64,000 nucleotides of DNA from Craurococcus roseus (GTDB lineage Bacteria > Pseudomonadota > Alphaproteobacteria > Acetobacterales > Acetobacteraceae). The first letter of the stretch is position 1; each line of letters begins with the position of its first letter. Below, piece by piece: positions 1 to 16,278 of this stretch. The translations under genes were made by a program, and so were the position numbers. The DNA lies in assembly GCF_039523795.1 (NCBI RefSeq), contig NZ_BAAAFZ010000019.1, positions 1-64,000 on the forward strand. Direction: 5' to 3'. The notes beneath the pieces are model-generated. The model saw only the letters and a list, made by a program, of their open reading frames with translations, had not been told where the DNA came from and did not search any database.

Positions 1-1
1 C

Positions 2-1962
2 GGCGCGGGGGGGCCGGCCGCCCTGGCCGCGCGCGCGCCGCGCATCGGCATCGAGGCCGTGGAGCCGGCGGTGGACGGCGGGCGGTTCGCTGTGAAGCGC
101 GTGGTCGGGGAGGTCGTCGAGGTGTCGGCGGACCTGGTTTGCGACGGCCACGACAAGCTCGGCGCGGCGCTGCTCTGGCGCGCCGCGGACGAGGAGGGTT
201 GGCGGGAAACGCGGCTGGAGCCGCTCGGCAACGACCGCTGGGCCGCGTCCTTCCCGCTGCTGCGGACTGGGCGGCACGTCTTCGTCGTGGAGGCTTGGCG
301 CGACGCCTTCGCCACTTTCCTCGACGAGGTCACCAAGAAGCACGCGGCGGGCGTGCCGATCTCGCTGGAACTGGAGGAGGGGCGGCTGCTGGTCGCGGAG
401 GCGGCTGAGCGGGCCGGGGGCGAGTTGGCCGCCGTGGCGTCGCGGCTCAAGGGCGCCGCGGACGCCGAGCGCTTGGCGTTGCTGACGGCGCCCGGGACCG
501 CCGCGCTGATGGCGGCGGCCGACGACCGGCCCTTCCGGTCGCGCAGCGCCGAGATGCCGGTGGAAGCGGAGCGGATCGGGGCGCGCTTCGCCTCATGGTA
601 CGAGCTGTTCCCGCGCAGCCAGAGCGGCGATCCGAACCGCCACGGCACGTTCCGCGACGTCATCGCCAAGCTGCCGCGCATCCGCGCGATGGGCTTCGAC
701 GTGCTGTACTTCCCGCCGATCCACCCGATCGGCACCGCCTTCCGCAAGGGGCGCAACAACACCCTGACGCCGGGGCCGGACGACCCCGGCAGCCCCTACG
801 CCATCGGCAGCCCCGAAGGCGGGCACGACGCCATCCACTCGCAGCTCGGCACCTTGGAGGACTTCCGGGCGCTGCGCGAGGCGGCGGAGGCGCACGGGCT
901 GGAGCTGGCGCTCGACTTCGCCATCCAGTGCAGCCCCGACCACCCTTGGCTCAAGGAGCACAAGGATTGGTTCGATTGGCGGCCGGACGGCTCGCTCCGC
1001 TACGCCGAGAACCCGCCGAAGAAGTACCAGGACATCGTCAACGTCGATTTCTACAAGGAGGGCGCGATCCCCTCCTTGTGGCTGGCGCTGCGCGACGTGG
1101 TGCAGTTCTGGTGCGACCAGGGCGTGCGGCTGTTCCGCGTGGACAACCCGCACACCAAGCCGTTCCCGTTCTGGGAGTGGATGATCGCCGACATCCGGAG
1201 CCGCCACCCAGACGCGGCCTTCCTCGCCGAAGCCTTCACGCGGCCCAAGGTGATGGCCCGCCTCGGAAAGATCGGCTTCTCGCAGTCCTACACCTATTTC
1301 ACATGGCGGAACCACAAGGCCGAGATCATGGAGTACCTGACGGAGCTGACCACCACGGCGATGAAGGACTTCTACCGGCCGCATTTCTTCGTCAACACGC
1401 CGGACATCAATCCGTACTACCTCCAGACCTCCGGCCGCTCCGGCTTCCTCACGCGCGCGGCGCTGGCCACCACGCTGTCGGGCCTGTGGGGCATGTACCA
1501 GGGCTTCGAGCACTGCGAAGCGCGGGCGCTGCCGGGCCGGGAAGAGTACCTGGACAGCGAGAAGTACGAGATCCGCGTGTGGCCCGACCGCTCGGACGGC
1601 GACATCGTGGACGAGATCGCGCGGTTGAACGCGATCCGGAAGGCCAATCCCGCGTTGCAGACGCACATGGGCCTCGCCTTCCACAACGCCTTCAACGACC
1701 AGGTGCTCTGGTACCGCAAATCCACGCCGGACCGCTCCAACGTGGTGCTGTGCGCCGTCAGCCTCGACCCGCACAACGTCCAGGAAGCGACGGTGGAACT
1801 GCCGTTGTGGGAGTGGGGCCTGCCGGACGGCGCGGCGCTGGAGGCGGAGGACTTGATGCGCGGCCACCGCTTTGTGTGGCACGGCAAGGTCCAGCGCATC
1901 CGCCTCGAACCCTACGGGCTGCCGTTCGGCATCTGGCGGGTGCGGCCGGCGGAGGGCGCTTG

Positions 1963-1963
<1 letters not shown>
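2..1963 (+). CDS. glgE: GlgE, alpha-1,4-glucan:maltose-1-phosphate maltosyltransferase (5' end outside window)
   Basis: Transfers maltosyl units from alpha-maltose-1-phosphate onto the non-reducing end of alpha-1,4-glucans, in the cytoplasm (GH13_3 family knowledge). The reading frame is open to the window edge, and the residues before the GTG at 59 ([20 protein letters not shown]) match the conserved GlgE N-terminus, so the gene starts upstream and is cut here. Numbering from that GTG, the catalytic pattern is present: nucleophile Asp about 362 in VDNPHTKPF, acid/base Glu about 391 in AEAFTRP, and the third Asp about 449 in NTPDINP. GlgE proteins are usually 650-700 residues; about 650 are visible. 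Its TGA overlaps the next ATG (ATGA), which suggests translational coupling to treS, whose maltokinase domain would make the GlgE substrate. Confidence 0.95.
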
Positions 1964-5309
<3,346 letters not shown>

Positions 5310-5310
<1 letters not shown>

Positions 5311-7466
5311 TGGACGCGGACCTCGACGCCCTCGCCGCGGGTCGCCACGGCGACCCGTTCGCCGTGCTCGGGCGGCACGGCGACATCGTGCGGAGCTTCC
5401 AGCCCGGCGCCCGGGGCGTGGCGTTGCTCTCGCGCGCCGACGGGCGGGAGATCGCGCGGCTCGAACAGGTGCACCCCGCCGGCGTCTTCGCCGGCCGCGT
5501 CCCCGACCAGCGGCCCTACGTGCTGCGGATCGACTGGCCCGGCGCGGCTCAGGAAACGGAGGACCCCTACGGCTTCGGCCTCCTGCTCGGCCCGGTGGAC
5601 ATCCACTTGCTGGCCGAGGGCCGGCATTTCGAGATGGGCCACGCGCTCGGCGCGCAGCCGATGACGGTGGACGGCGTGGCCGGCGTGCGCTTCGCCGTCT
5701 GGGCGCCCAACGCGCGGCGCGTCTCGGTGATCGGCGACTTCAACAACTGGGACGGCCGCCGGCACCCGATGCGGCTGCGCGCCGAAGCGGGCGTGTGGGA
5801 GCTGTTCATCCCGCGCCTGCGCGTCGGCGCCCTTTACAAGTACGAGCTGTGCGGGCCGGACTGGTCCGTGCTGCCGCCGAAGGCCGACCCGGTGGCCCGG
5901 CAAACGGAGATGCCGCCGGCGACGGCCTCCCGCGTCGCTTCCGCCGCGCCCTTCGATTGGACCGACGAAGCGTGGATGTCAGGCCGCGCGGCGCGACAGG
6001 AGGCCGGCGCGCCGATCTCCGTCTACGAGGTGCACCCCGGGTCCTGGTGGCACAAGGCGGACGGCACCCCGCCCGACTGGGACCTGCTGGGCGACCGGCT
6101 GATCCCCTACGTGCGTGGCATGGGCTTCACGCACCTGGAATTCCTGCCGGTGATGGAGCACCCGTTCGGCGGCTCGTGGGGCTACCAGCCGCTAGGCATG
6201 TTCGCGCCGAGCGCGCGCTTCGGCACGCCGGGCGGCTTCGCGCGATTCGTGGACCGCGCGCACGCGGCGGGCATCGGCGTGATCCTGGATTGGGTGCCGG
6301 CGCACTTCCCGACCGACGCGCACGGGATGTACCGCTTCGACGGCACGGCGCTCTACGAGCACGCCGACGACCGCGAGGGCTTCCATCCCGAGTGGAACAG
6401 CGCGATCTACAACTTCGGCCGCAACGAGGTGCGCGGCTTCCTGCTCGCCAGCGCGCTGCACTGGCTGGAGCGCTTCCACGTGGACGGGCTGCGCGTGGAC
6501 GCGGTGGCGTCCATGCTCTACCGCGACTACTCCCGCAAGGCCGGCGAGTGGATACCCAACAAGTACGGCGGGCGCGAGAACCTGGAGGCCGTGCAGTTCC
6601 TCCAGGAGCTGAACGCGGTGGTGCAGGAGCGCTGCCCGGGCGCGGTGGTGATCGCCGAGGAGAGCACCGCTTGGCCCGGCGTGACGCGGCCGACGCACGA
6701 GGGCGGACTGGGCTTCCAGTACAAGTGGAACATGGGGTGGATGCACGACACGCTCCACTACATGCAGGAGGACCCGGTCAACCGCCGCTACCACCACGAC
6801 CAGATGACCTTCGGGCTGGTCTACGCGTGGAGCGAGAAGTTCGTGCTGCCGATCAGCCACGACGAGGTCGTGTACGGCAAGGGTTCGCTCCTGCGTAAGA
6901 TGCCGGGCGACCCGTGGCAGCAGTTCGCCAACCTGCGCGCCTACCTCGGCTTCATGTGGACGCACCCGGGCAAGAAGCTCCTCTTCATGGGGAGCGAGCT
7001 GGCCCAGCCGACGGAGTGGGACCACGACGCGGCGCTGCCCTGGGGCCTGCTCGACGACCCGCGGCACCGCGGGGTGCAGCGCTTGGTGCGCGACCTCAAC
7101 GCGGTCTACCGCGACACGCCGGCATTGCACCGCCTGGACGCCTCGCCCGAGGGATTCCGCTGGGTGGTCGGTGGCGACCGCGACCAGAGCGTGTTCGCCT
7201 GGCTCCGGCAGGGCGCGGAAGGCGACGGGCCGGTGCTGGTGGTGTGCAACCTCACCCCCGTCCCGCGCGAGGACTACCGCGTCGGCGTGCCCTCGGGCGG
7301 CACCTGGCGCGAGGCGCTGAACACGGACGCCGAGAGCTACGGCGGCAGCAACAAGGGCAACGGCGGCCACGTCGCCTCGCAGCCCGTGGCCAGCCACGGC
7401 TTCGCCGACTCGCTGCTCCTCACCCTGCCGCCGCTGGCGACGCTCATCCTCACCCCGCAAGGCTGA
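5310..7466 (+). CDS. glgB: 1,4-alpha-glucan branching enzyme GlgB
   Basis: Forms alpha-1,6 branches in the glucan extended by GlgE. The protein has 718 residues, normal for GH13_9 GlgB. An N-terminal region and a CBM48 domain ([20 protein letters not shown] near 130-150) precede the barrel. Catalytic motifs are visible: [17 protein letters not shown] (nucleophile Asp near 393), [13 protein letters not shown] (Glu near 450) and [12 protein letters not shown] (Asp near 517). The ATG overlaps the treS TGA by one base (TGATG), so it is part of the coupled chain. The order glgE-treS-glgB is common where the GlgE pathway operates. Confidence 0.96.
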
Positions 7467-7467
7467 G

Positions 7468-9569
<2,102 letters not shown>

Positions 9570-9573
<4 letters not shown>

Positions 9574-11375
9574 GCGACGCCGTGGGCCGTTTCGCCCGCG
9601 AGACGCGCTGGGGCGCGACGCTCTTGCCAGACGGTTCGCGCACCCGTTTCCGCGTCTGGGCGCCGGACAGCGCCGGCGCCTGCAAGCTGGAGATCGAAGG
9701 CCGTCCGCCGGAGGAGATGCGCCCGGCGGGCGACGGCTGGTTCGAGGCCGAGGCGCCGGTCGGCGCCGGGGCGCGCTACCGGTACCGCGTCTCGCCCGAC
9801 CTCGCCGTGCCCGACCCGGCCTCGCGCCTGCAAGCGGGCGACGTGCACGACCCCTCCGTGGTGGTGGACCCGCGGGCCTTCGAGTGGCGCAACGTCGGTT
9901 GGCGCGGGCGGCCTTGGCATGAGACGGTGCTGTACGAGGTCCACGCCGGCGCCATGGGCGGCTTCAAGGGCGTGCAGCACGCGCTGCCGCGGCTGCGCGA
10001 CCTCGGGATCACCGCCGTCGAGCTGATGCCGATCAACGACTTTCCGGGCAAGCGCAACTGGGGCTACGACGGCGTGCTGCCCTACGCGCCCGACGCCGCC
10101 TACGGCACGCCGGACGAGCTGAAGGCGCTGGTGGACGCGGCGCACGGCCTCGGGCTGATGGTGTTCCTCGACGTGGTCTACAACCACTTCGGGCCGGACG
10201 GCGCCTATCTCCACGCCTACGCCAAGCCCTTCTTCGACGAGGGCGTCCACACCCCTTGGGGCGCCGCCATCGACTTCAAGAAGGCGCCCGTGCGCGACTT
10301 CTTCGAGGACAACGCGCTGTTCTGGCTGGACGAGTACCGCTTCGACGGGCTGCGCTTCGACGCCGTCCACGCCATCGCCGAGCGCGACTGGCTCGACACG
10401 TTGGCCGCCCGGGTCCGGCGCGAGATCACGGACCGCCATGTCCACCTCGTGCTGGAGAACGAGCGCAACGGCGCGAGCCACCTCCGCGGCTCTCCTCCCC
10501 CTGGCGGCCAGTTCGACGCGCAGTGGAACGACGACGGGCACAACATCCTGCACCCGATGCTGACGGGCGAGCGCGAGGGCTACTACGAGGACTTCTGCGA
10601 CGACGGCGCCCGCAAGCTCGCCACGGTGCTGGAGCAGGGCTTCCTGTTCCAGGGCCAGGTCTCGCCGCATCTCGGCGCCCCGCGCGGCGAGCCCTCGGGC
10701 CACCTGCCGCCGACGGCCTTCGTGCTGTTCCTCCAGAACCACGACCAGGTCGGCAACCGGGCGTTCGGCGAGCGGCTGTCCGCACTGGCGAGCCCGGACG
10801 CGTTGCGGGCCGCGACCACGCTGCTCCTGCTGTCGCCGCAGATCCCCATGCTGTTCATGGGCGAGGAGTGGGGTGCCACGGCGCCGTTCCTGTTCTTCAC
10901 CGACCACAACGCCGAACTGGCGCCGCTCGTTACGGCCGGCAGGCGCAAGGAGTTTGCCAAGTTCGCCGCCTTCCAGGACCCGGAGAAGCGCGAGCGCATC
11001 CCCGACCCGAACGCCGAGCGGACCTTCCGCGACTCGGTCCCCGACCCGGCCGAGGCGGAGCGCCCGCCGCACGCGGCCGTCCTCGAATTGCACAGGCGCT
11101 TGCTGGCCCTGCGGCGCGAGCGCATCGTGCCGCGGCTGCCCGGCGCCTCTTCAGCGGGTGCCGAGGCGATCGGGCCGGGCGCGGTGCTGGCGCGGTGGCG
11201 CCTCGGCGACGGTTCGCGCCTCGCGATCGCCTGCAACTTGGCCGCCTCGCCCGCGTCATGCGAGGCCCTGGGCGGCGAAACGCTGTTTGAGAGCGCCGGC
11301 GGCGCTGCGGCGTCGCTCGCCGCCGGCGCCTTGCCGGCGCACGCCTGCGTCGCGCTGCTCGCGCCTCCGTCCTAG
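9570..11375 (+). CDS. treZ: Malto-oligosyltrehalose trehalohydrolase TreZ
   Basis: Releases trehalose from maltooligosyl-trehalose made by TreY. The protein has 601 residues, the normal TreZ length. It has an N-terminal beta-sandwich (TRFRVWAPDSAG) followed by the barrel: YEVHAGAMGGFKGV, YDGVLPYAPDAAYG, nucleophile Asp near 261 in DGLRFDAVHAI, Glu near 296 in LVLENERN, and Asp near 389 in FLQNHDQVGNRAFGERL. The ATG overlaps the glgX TGA (ATGA). The partner treY is two genes downstream with malQ between, an arrangement compatible with recycling short oligosaccharides. Confidence 0.95.
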
Positions 11376-11408
11376 GCGGGGCGGGGGCCGCATTGGAGAA
11401 GGGGTCGG

Positions 11409-13466
11409 ATGACGGACGCTGAGCTGCGCGAGCTGGCGGAGGCGGCGGGCATCGCCACGGTGTGGCGGGACGTCCACGGCGAGGACAGGCAGGTCGCGCC
11501 CGATACCCTGCGCGCCGTGCTGGCGGCGCTGGGTCTGCCCGCCGGGCGCTCCGCGGCGCAAACGCTGCTCGGCCGGCTCGGGGAATCGCTGCCGCCTCTG
11601 CTGACGCTCACCTGCGGGCCGGACGGCTGCGCCGTGCCCGGCGCCACGCCGGGCGACCGCTTCCGGCTCGACCTGGAGCACGGCGGGCGCGTCGAAGGCA
11701 AGCTGGAGATGGGGTGGGCGGGCGAGGCGCGCCTGCCCGCGCTCGACAGCCCGGGCTACCACCGCCTGTCGGTGGACGGCGGGCACGCCACCGTCGCCGC
11801 GGCGCCGCCGCGCTGCTTCTCCCTGTACGACGCGGGCGCGGGCAGCCACCGCGGCACGGCGCCTTGGGCGCTCGCCGCCCAGATCTACTCCCTCCGCACC
11901 GCCGGCGACTGCGGCATCGGCGACTTCGGCGGCGTCGCCGCCCTGGCGCGCGACGCCGCCAAGCGCGGCGCGTCGGCCCTGGCGATCAGCCCGGCGCACG
12001 CGCTGTTCGCCGCCGACCCGGGCAAGTACGGCCCCTACGCGCCCTCCAGCCGGCTCGCGCTCAACGTGCTGCACGCGGCGCCCGGCATGGTGAAGGGGCT
12101 GCCGCACCTTCCGCCCCCGGACGCGCCGGAACCGCGGGACGGGCTGATCGACTGGCCGGCGGCGACCGCGCGCAAGATGGCGCGGCTGCGCGCGCTGTTC
12201 GAGAAGGCCGCCGACCACCCGGAGTTCGTGGCGTTCCGCAACGACGCCGGGCCGCGCCTGGAGGACCACGCGCGGTTCGAGGCGCTGCACGCCCGCATGG
12301 TCGCGTCCGACCCGCCGCGCTGGCACTGGCGCGATTGGCCCGAAGACCTGCGCACCCCGGACTCGCCCGGCGCGGCGCGCTTCTTCCGCGAGAACGCCGG
12401 CGAGGTGGCCTTCCACGCCTTCTGCCAGTGGCTGGCCGACGCGTCGCTCGGCGCCGCGCAGCGCGCCGCGCGCGAGGCGGGGATGCCGGTCGGCCTGATA
12501 GCGGACCTCGCGGTCGGCACCGACGGAGGCGGCAGCCATGCGTGGTCGCGGCAGGCGGAGATCCTGCCCGACCTGTCCGTCGGTGCGCCGCCGGACATCT
12601 TTTCGCCGCTCGGCCAGGATTGGGGCCTGACGGCTTTTTCGCCATTGGCGATGCGCGCGGCGGGCTTCGGCGCTTTCCGCGAACTGCTCACCTCCAACCT
12701 CCGCCACGCCGGCGGCGTGCGCGTGGACCACGCCATGGGGCTGCAACGCCTCTGGGTGGTGCCGAAGGGCGCGGGCGCCGCGGACGGCGCCTATCTCCGC
12801 TACCCGGTGGACGACCTTTTGCGGCTGCTGGCCCTCGAATCGCACCGGCACCGCGCCGTGGTCATCGGCGAAGACCTCGGCACCCTGCCGGAAGGCTTCC
12901 ACGACCGCATGGAGCGCGCCGGCATCCTCGGCATGCGCGTGCTGTGGTTCGAGCAGGAGAAGGACGGCTCCTTCAAGGCGCCGTCCGCCTGGTCGGGCGA
13001 GGCCGCGGCCATGACCACCACGCACGACCTGCCCACCGTGGTCGGCTGGTGGCGCGGGCACGACATCGAATGGCGCGAGAAGCTGTCGCTCTTCCCGTCC
13101 GCCGAGGCCGCGGAGAAGGAGCGGCACCGGCGCGGGCGCGACCGCGAAGCGCTGTGGTCCGCCTTCCGCGCCAGCGGAGCGGCCCCCAACGGGCGTGCCG
13201 ACGCGCCGGGGCCGGACGAGACGGACGCGGTGGTGGACGCCGCCTTGACGCACACCGCCCGCGCCTCCTGCCGCTTGGCGATCCTGCCCCTCGAAGACGT
13301 GCTTGGCTTGCCCGAGCAGCCGAACCTTCCGGGCACCGTCGAGGGGCATCCCAATTGGCGCCGCCGCCTGCCCGGCGAGGCCGGCGCGCTGCTGGACGAC
13401 CCGCGCGTGTCGCGCCGACTCGAAACCGTGACGCGCGCCCGCCCGCGCGACGGCGGCGACGCCTGA
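11409..13466 (+). CDS. malQ: 4-alpha-glucanotransferase MalQ (amylomaltase)
   Basis: Disproportionates short maltodextrins, lengthening them so that TreY or GlgB can use them. The protein has 685 residues with the N-terminal extension typical of proteobacterial GH77 enzymes (first about 140 residues), then the barrel: IYSLRTAGDCGIGDFG, YAPSSRLALN, RVDHAMGLQRLW (nucleophile Asp near 439), VIGEDLGTLP (Glu near 487) and TTTHDLPTVVGWW (Asp near 539). This is the only gene of the operon with a noticeable spacer (33 nt). A GGAGAAGGGG ribosome-binding sequence lies just upstream of the chosen ATG. Stop and next start are 4 nt apart. Confidence 0.94.
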   Translation: MTDAELRELAEAAGIATVWRDVHGEDRQVAPDTLRAVLAALGLPAGRSAAQTLLGRLGESLPPLLTLTCGPDGCAVPGATPGDRFRLDLEHGGRVEGKLEMGWAGEARLPALDSPGYHRLSVDGGHATVAAAPPRCFSLYDAGAGSHRGTAPWALAAQIYSLRTAGDCGIGDFGGVAALARDAAKRGASALAISPAHALFAADPGKYGPYAPSSRLALNVLHAAPGMVKGLPHLPPPDAPEPRDGLIDWPAATARKMARLRALFEKAADHPEFVAFRNDAGPRLEDHARFEALHARMVASDPPRWHWRDWPEDLRTPDSPGAARFFRENAGEVAFHAFCQWLADASLGAAQRAAREAGMPVGLIADLAVGTDGGGSHAWSRQAEILPDLSVGAPPDIFSPLGQDWGLTAFSPLAMRAAGFGAFRELLTSNLRHAGGVRVDHAMGLQRLWVVPKGAGAADGAYLRYPVDDLLRLLALESHRHRAVVIGEDLGTLPEGFHDRMERAGILGMRVLWFEQEKDGSFKAPSAWSGEAAAMTTTHDLPTVVGWWRGHDIEWREKLSLFPSAEAAEKERHRRGRDREALWSAFRASGAAPNGRADAPGPDETDAVVDAALTHTARASCRLAILPLEDVLGLPEQPNLPGTVEGHPNWRRRLPGEAGALLDDPRVSRRLETVTRARPRDGGDA

Positions 13467-13470
13467 CCCC

Positions 13471-16278
13471 ATGACCGAGCACAGCCCCCCCGCGGCCGCC
13501 GCGCCGCCGCCCCTCCTCGCCACCGCGCGCCTGCAGTTCCACGCGGGCTTCACCCTCGACGACGCCGTGCCGCTGGTGCCCTACCTGAAGCGGCTCGGCA
13601 TCACCCACCTCTACGCCTCGCCCATCCTCAAGGCCCGGCCCGGCTCCACCCACGGCTACGACATAGTGGACCACGGCCAGATCAACCCGGAGCTGGGCGG
13701 CGAGCCGGCGTTGCGCCGCTTGCACGAAGTGCTGCGCGGCAACGGCGTCGGCCTGATCCTCGACATCGTGCCGAACCACATGGGCGTCGGCGGGTCCGAC
13801 AACGCGTGGTGGATGGACGTGCTGGAGTGGGGCCGGCAGAGCCCCTACGCGACGTTTTTCGACATCGACTGGGAGCCGCCGGACCGCAGCCTGACCAACC
13901 GGATGTTGGCGCCCTTCCTCGGCGCGCCCTACGGCGAGGTGCTGGCCTCCGGCGACCTCCAACTCCGCTACGAGCCGGAGACGGGCAAGTTCGCGGCCTG
14001 GTACTACGAGCACCGCTTCCCGATCGCGCCGCAGCACTACCACCACATCCTGGCCGCCGTTGGTGACGAGAGCTTCGCCCAGCTCGCGCAGGAGTTCGGC
14101 CGTATCGGGCTGCGCCAGCGCGACCGCGCCGCTTCCCGCGCCGACGCCGAGCGCGCTTCGGCTGCGCTGCGTTCGCTGGCCTCGGGAGAGGGCGGCGGCG
14201 CGAAGATCGAATCGGCGCTCGCGGCCTTCGACGCGAAGACCGACGACGGCCGCGACCGGCTGCACCGCCTGTTGGAGCGCCAGCACTACCGCTTGGCGTG
14301 GTGGCGGGCCGCGGCGGACGAGATCAACTGGCGCCGCTTCTTCGACATCACCTCGCTCGCCGGGCTGCGGGTCGAGGTGCCGGAGGCCTTCGACGCGACG
14401 CACGAACTGGTGCTGCGCCTCTACCGCGAGGGCGTGGTCGATGGGGTGCGTATCGACCACGTGGACGGGCTCGCCGACCCGCGCGCCTACTGCCGCAAGC
14501 TGCACCGCTCCATGCAGTCCGCGCGGCCCGACCGGACGCCGCTGATCTGGGTGGAGAAGATCCTGGCGCCCTTCGAGGCGCTGCGCACCGACTGGATGGT
14601 GGACGGCACCACCGGCTACGACTTCATGGACGAGGTCGCCGGCGTGCTGCACGACCCGGCCGGCGAGGCGCCGCTTTCCGCGCTCTGGACCGAGAACACC
14701 GGCCGCTCGGCGGTGTTCGAGGACGAGGCGCGCGAGGCGCGGCGGCAGATCCTGCGGGAGAACCTCACCAGCGAGCTGAACGGCACCGCGGCGGCGCTGA
14801 AGCGCGTGGCCGACCGCGACCTCGCCACCCGCGACTTCACCCTCACCGCGCTGCGCCGGGCGCTGACCGAGGTGCTGGTCCACTTCCCGGTGTACCGCCT
14901 CTACATCACGCCCGGCGGCCGCGGCGCCGACGACAAGCGCATCCTGGACTGGGCGCTGGCCGGCGCCCGCCGCACCGTCCGCGCCACCGAACGGCCGCTG
15001 ATCGAGCTGCTCGACACCTGGCTCGGCGGCGAAGCCCCGCGTTCCCTGCCGCCCGCGACCCGGCGCGAGCGCCTGGCCGCGGCGGTGCGGTTCCAGCAGC
15101 TTTCGGCGCCCACGGCCGCCAAGAGCGTGGAGGACACCGCCTTCTACCGCTACGGCCGCCTGATCTCCCGCAACGAGGTGGGCTCCGACCCGGGCCGCTT
15201 CGCGGTCACGCCCGCGGGGTTCCACGCCACCGCCCGGGCGCGGGCCAAGAACTTCCCGCGCGCGCTGCTCGCCACCGCCACCCACGACCACAAGCGCGGC
15301 GAGGACACGCGGGCGCGCTTGGCGGTGCTGTCCGAGATACCGGACGAATGGGCCGCGGCGGTGAACCGCTGGACGCGGCTGAACGCCAGCTTGCGGAAGG
15401 ACCTTTCCGACGGGCCGGCGCCCGGCATGAGCGCGCAGTTCATGCTGTACCAGACCCTGGTGGGCGCGTGGCCGCTCGGCCTCGACGTGGACGACGGGGA
15501 GAACCTCAACGCCTTCCTCGAACGGGTCGCGGCCTGGCAGGAGAAGGCGCTGCGGGAAGCCAAGCGCCGCACCGAATGGGCGGTGCCGAACGGCGAGTAC
15601 GAGGCGGCCTGCCGCGACTTCCTGTTCGCCATGATGGCGCCCGACCGCCCGAGCCACCTTGGCGCCGAGATCGCGGCCTTCGCGCGCCGCATCGCGCCGG
15701 CCGGCGCGGTGAACAGCCTGTCGCAGGTCGTCCTGCGCTGCGCGTCGCCCGGCGTGCCGGACCTCTACCAGGGCACGGAGTTCTGGGATTTCAGCCTGGT
15801 TGACCCCGACAACCGCCGCCCGGTGGACTGGGCGGCGCGGCGCGAAGCCTTGGAGTCGGGCCTCGGCCCGGCAGAGCTGCTGGACCAATGGCATGACGGC
15901 CGCGTGAAGCAAGCCGTGCTGTTCCGCGCCCTCCAGCTCCGGGCGGCGAAGCCGGATGTGTTCACGGAAGGCGCGTACCAGCCCGTCGCGGTGGAGGGCC
16001 CGCTCGCCGGCAACGTCCTGGCCTTCGCCCGCATCCACCGCGGGCAGGCGGTCGTGACCGTTGCGACCCGGCTTTCCGCTGGCGTTCTCGGCGACTCGGG
16101 CGTACCCAAGGTTCCGCCCGGGCTTTGGCGCGGAACCGAACTCATCTTGCCGCGTGTAGCTGAAGGACGCGACTGGCGCGACGCGCTCACCGGGACGACA
16201 CCCGCCGGTTCCGGGGACCGGCTGGGCCTGGAGGAGGTCCTGGCCGGCTTGCCGGTGGCGCTGTTGGAGGTGGGATGA
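13471..16278 (+). CDS. treY: Malto-oligosyltrehalose synthase TreY
   Basis: Converts the reducing-end alpha-1,4 bond of maltodextrins to alpha,alpha-1,1, giving maltooligosyl-trehalose for TreZ. The protein has 935 residues (usual 850-950). Motifs seen: the N-terminal TARLQFHAGFTLDDA, THGYDIVDHGQINPELGG, ILDIVPNHMG, DGVRIDHVDGLADP (nucleophile Asp near 328), IWVEKIL (Glu near 362), TATHDHKRGEDTRARLAVLS near 605 and VPDLYQGTEFWDFSLVDPDN near 770. All are diagnostic for TreY rather than a general amylase. It begins 4 nt after malQ, and its stop overlaps the otsA ATG. Confidence 0.96.
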   Translation: MTEHSPPAAAAPPPLLATARLQFHAGFTLDDAVPLVPYLKRLGITHLYASPILKARPGSTHGYDIVDHGQINPELGGEPALRRLHEVLRGNGVGLILDIVPNHMGVGGSDNAWWMDVLEWGRQSPYATFFDIDWEPPDRSLTNRMLAPFLGAPYGEVLASGDLQLRYEPETGKFAAWYYEHRFPIAPQHYHHILAAVGDESFAQLAQEFGRIGLRQRDRAASRADAERASAALRSLASGEGGGAKIESALAAFDAKTDDGRDRLHRLLERQHYRLAWWRAAADEINWRRFFDITSLAGLRVEVPEAFDATHELVLRLYREGVVDGVRIDHVDGLADPRAYCRKLHRSMQSARPDRTPLIWVEKILAPFEALRTDWMVDGTTGYDFMDEVAGVLHDPAGEAPLSALWTENTGRSAVFEDEAREARRQILRENLTSELNGTAAALKRVADRDLATRDFTLTALRRALTEVLVHFPVYRLYITPGGRGADDKRILDWALAGARRTVRATERPLIELLDTWLGGEAPRSLPPATRRERLAAAVRFQQLSAPTAAKSVEDTAFYRYGRLISRNEVGSDPGRFAVTPAGFHATARARAKNFPRALLATATHDHKRGEDTRARLAVLSEIPDEWAAAVNRWTRLNASLRKDLSDGPAPGMSAQFMLYQTLVGAWPLGLDVDDGENLNAFLERVAAWQEKALREAKRRTEWAVPNGEYEAACRDFLFAMMAPDRPSHLGAEIAAFARRIAPAGAVNSLSQVVLRCASPGVPDLYQGTEFWDFSLVDPDNRRPVDWAARREALESGLGPAELLDQWHDGRVKQAVLFRALQLRAAKPDVFTEGAYQPVAVEGPLAGNVLAFARIHRGQAVVTVATRLSAGVLGDSGVPKVPPGLWRGTELILPRVAEGRDWRDALTGTTPAGSGDRLGLEEVLAGLPVALLEVG

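Noticed and set aside
12973..16038. Minus-strand open frame of about 1,020 codons opposite malQ and treY
   Set aside because: Same reason: the plus-strand genes are certain and the antisense frame has no recognisable domain.
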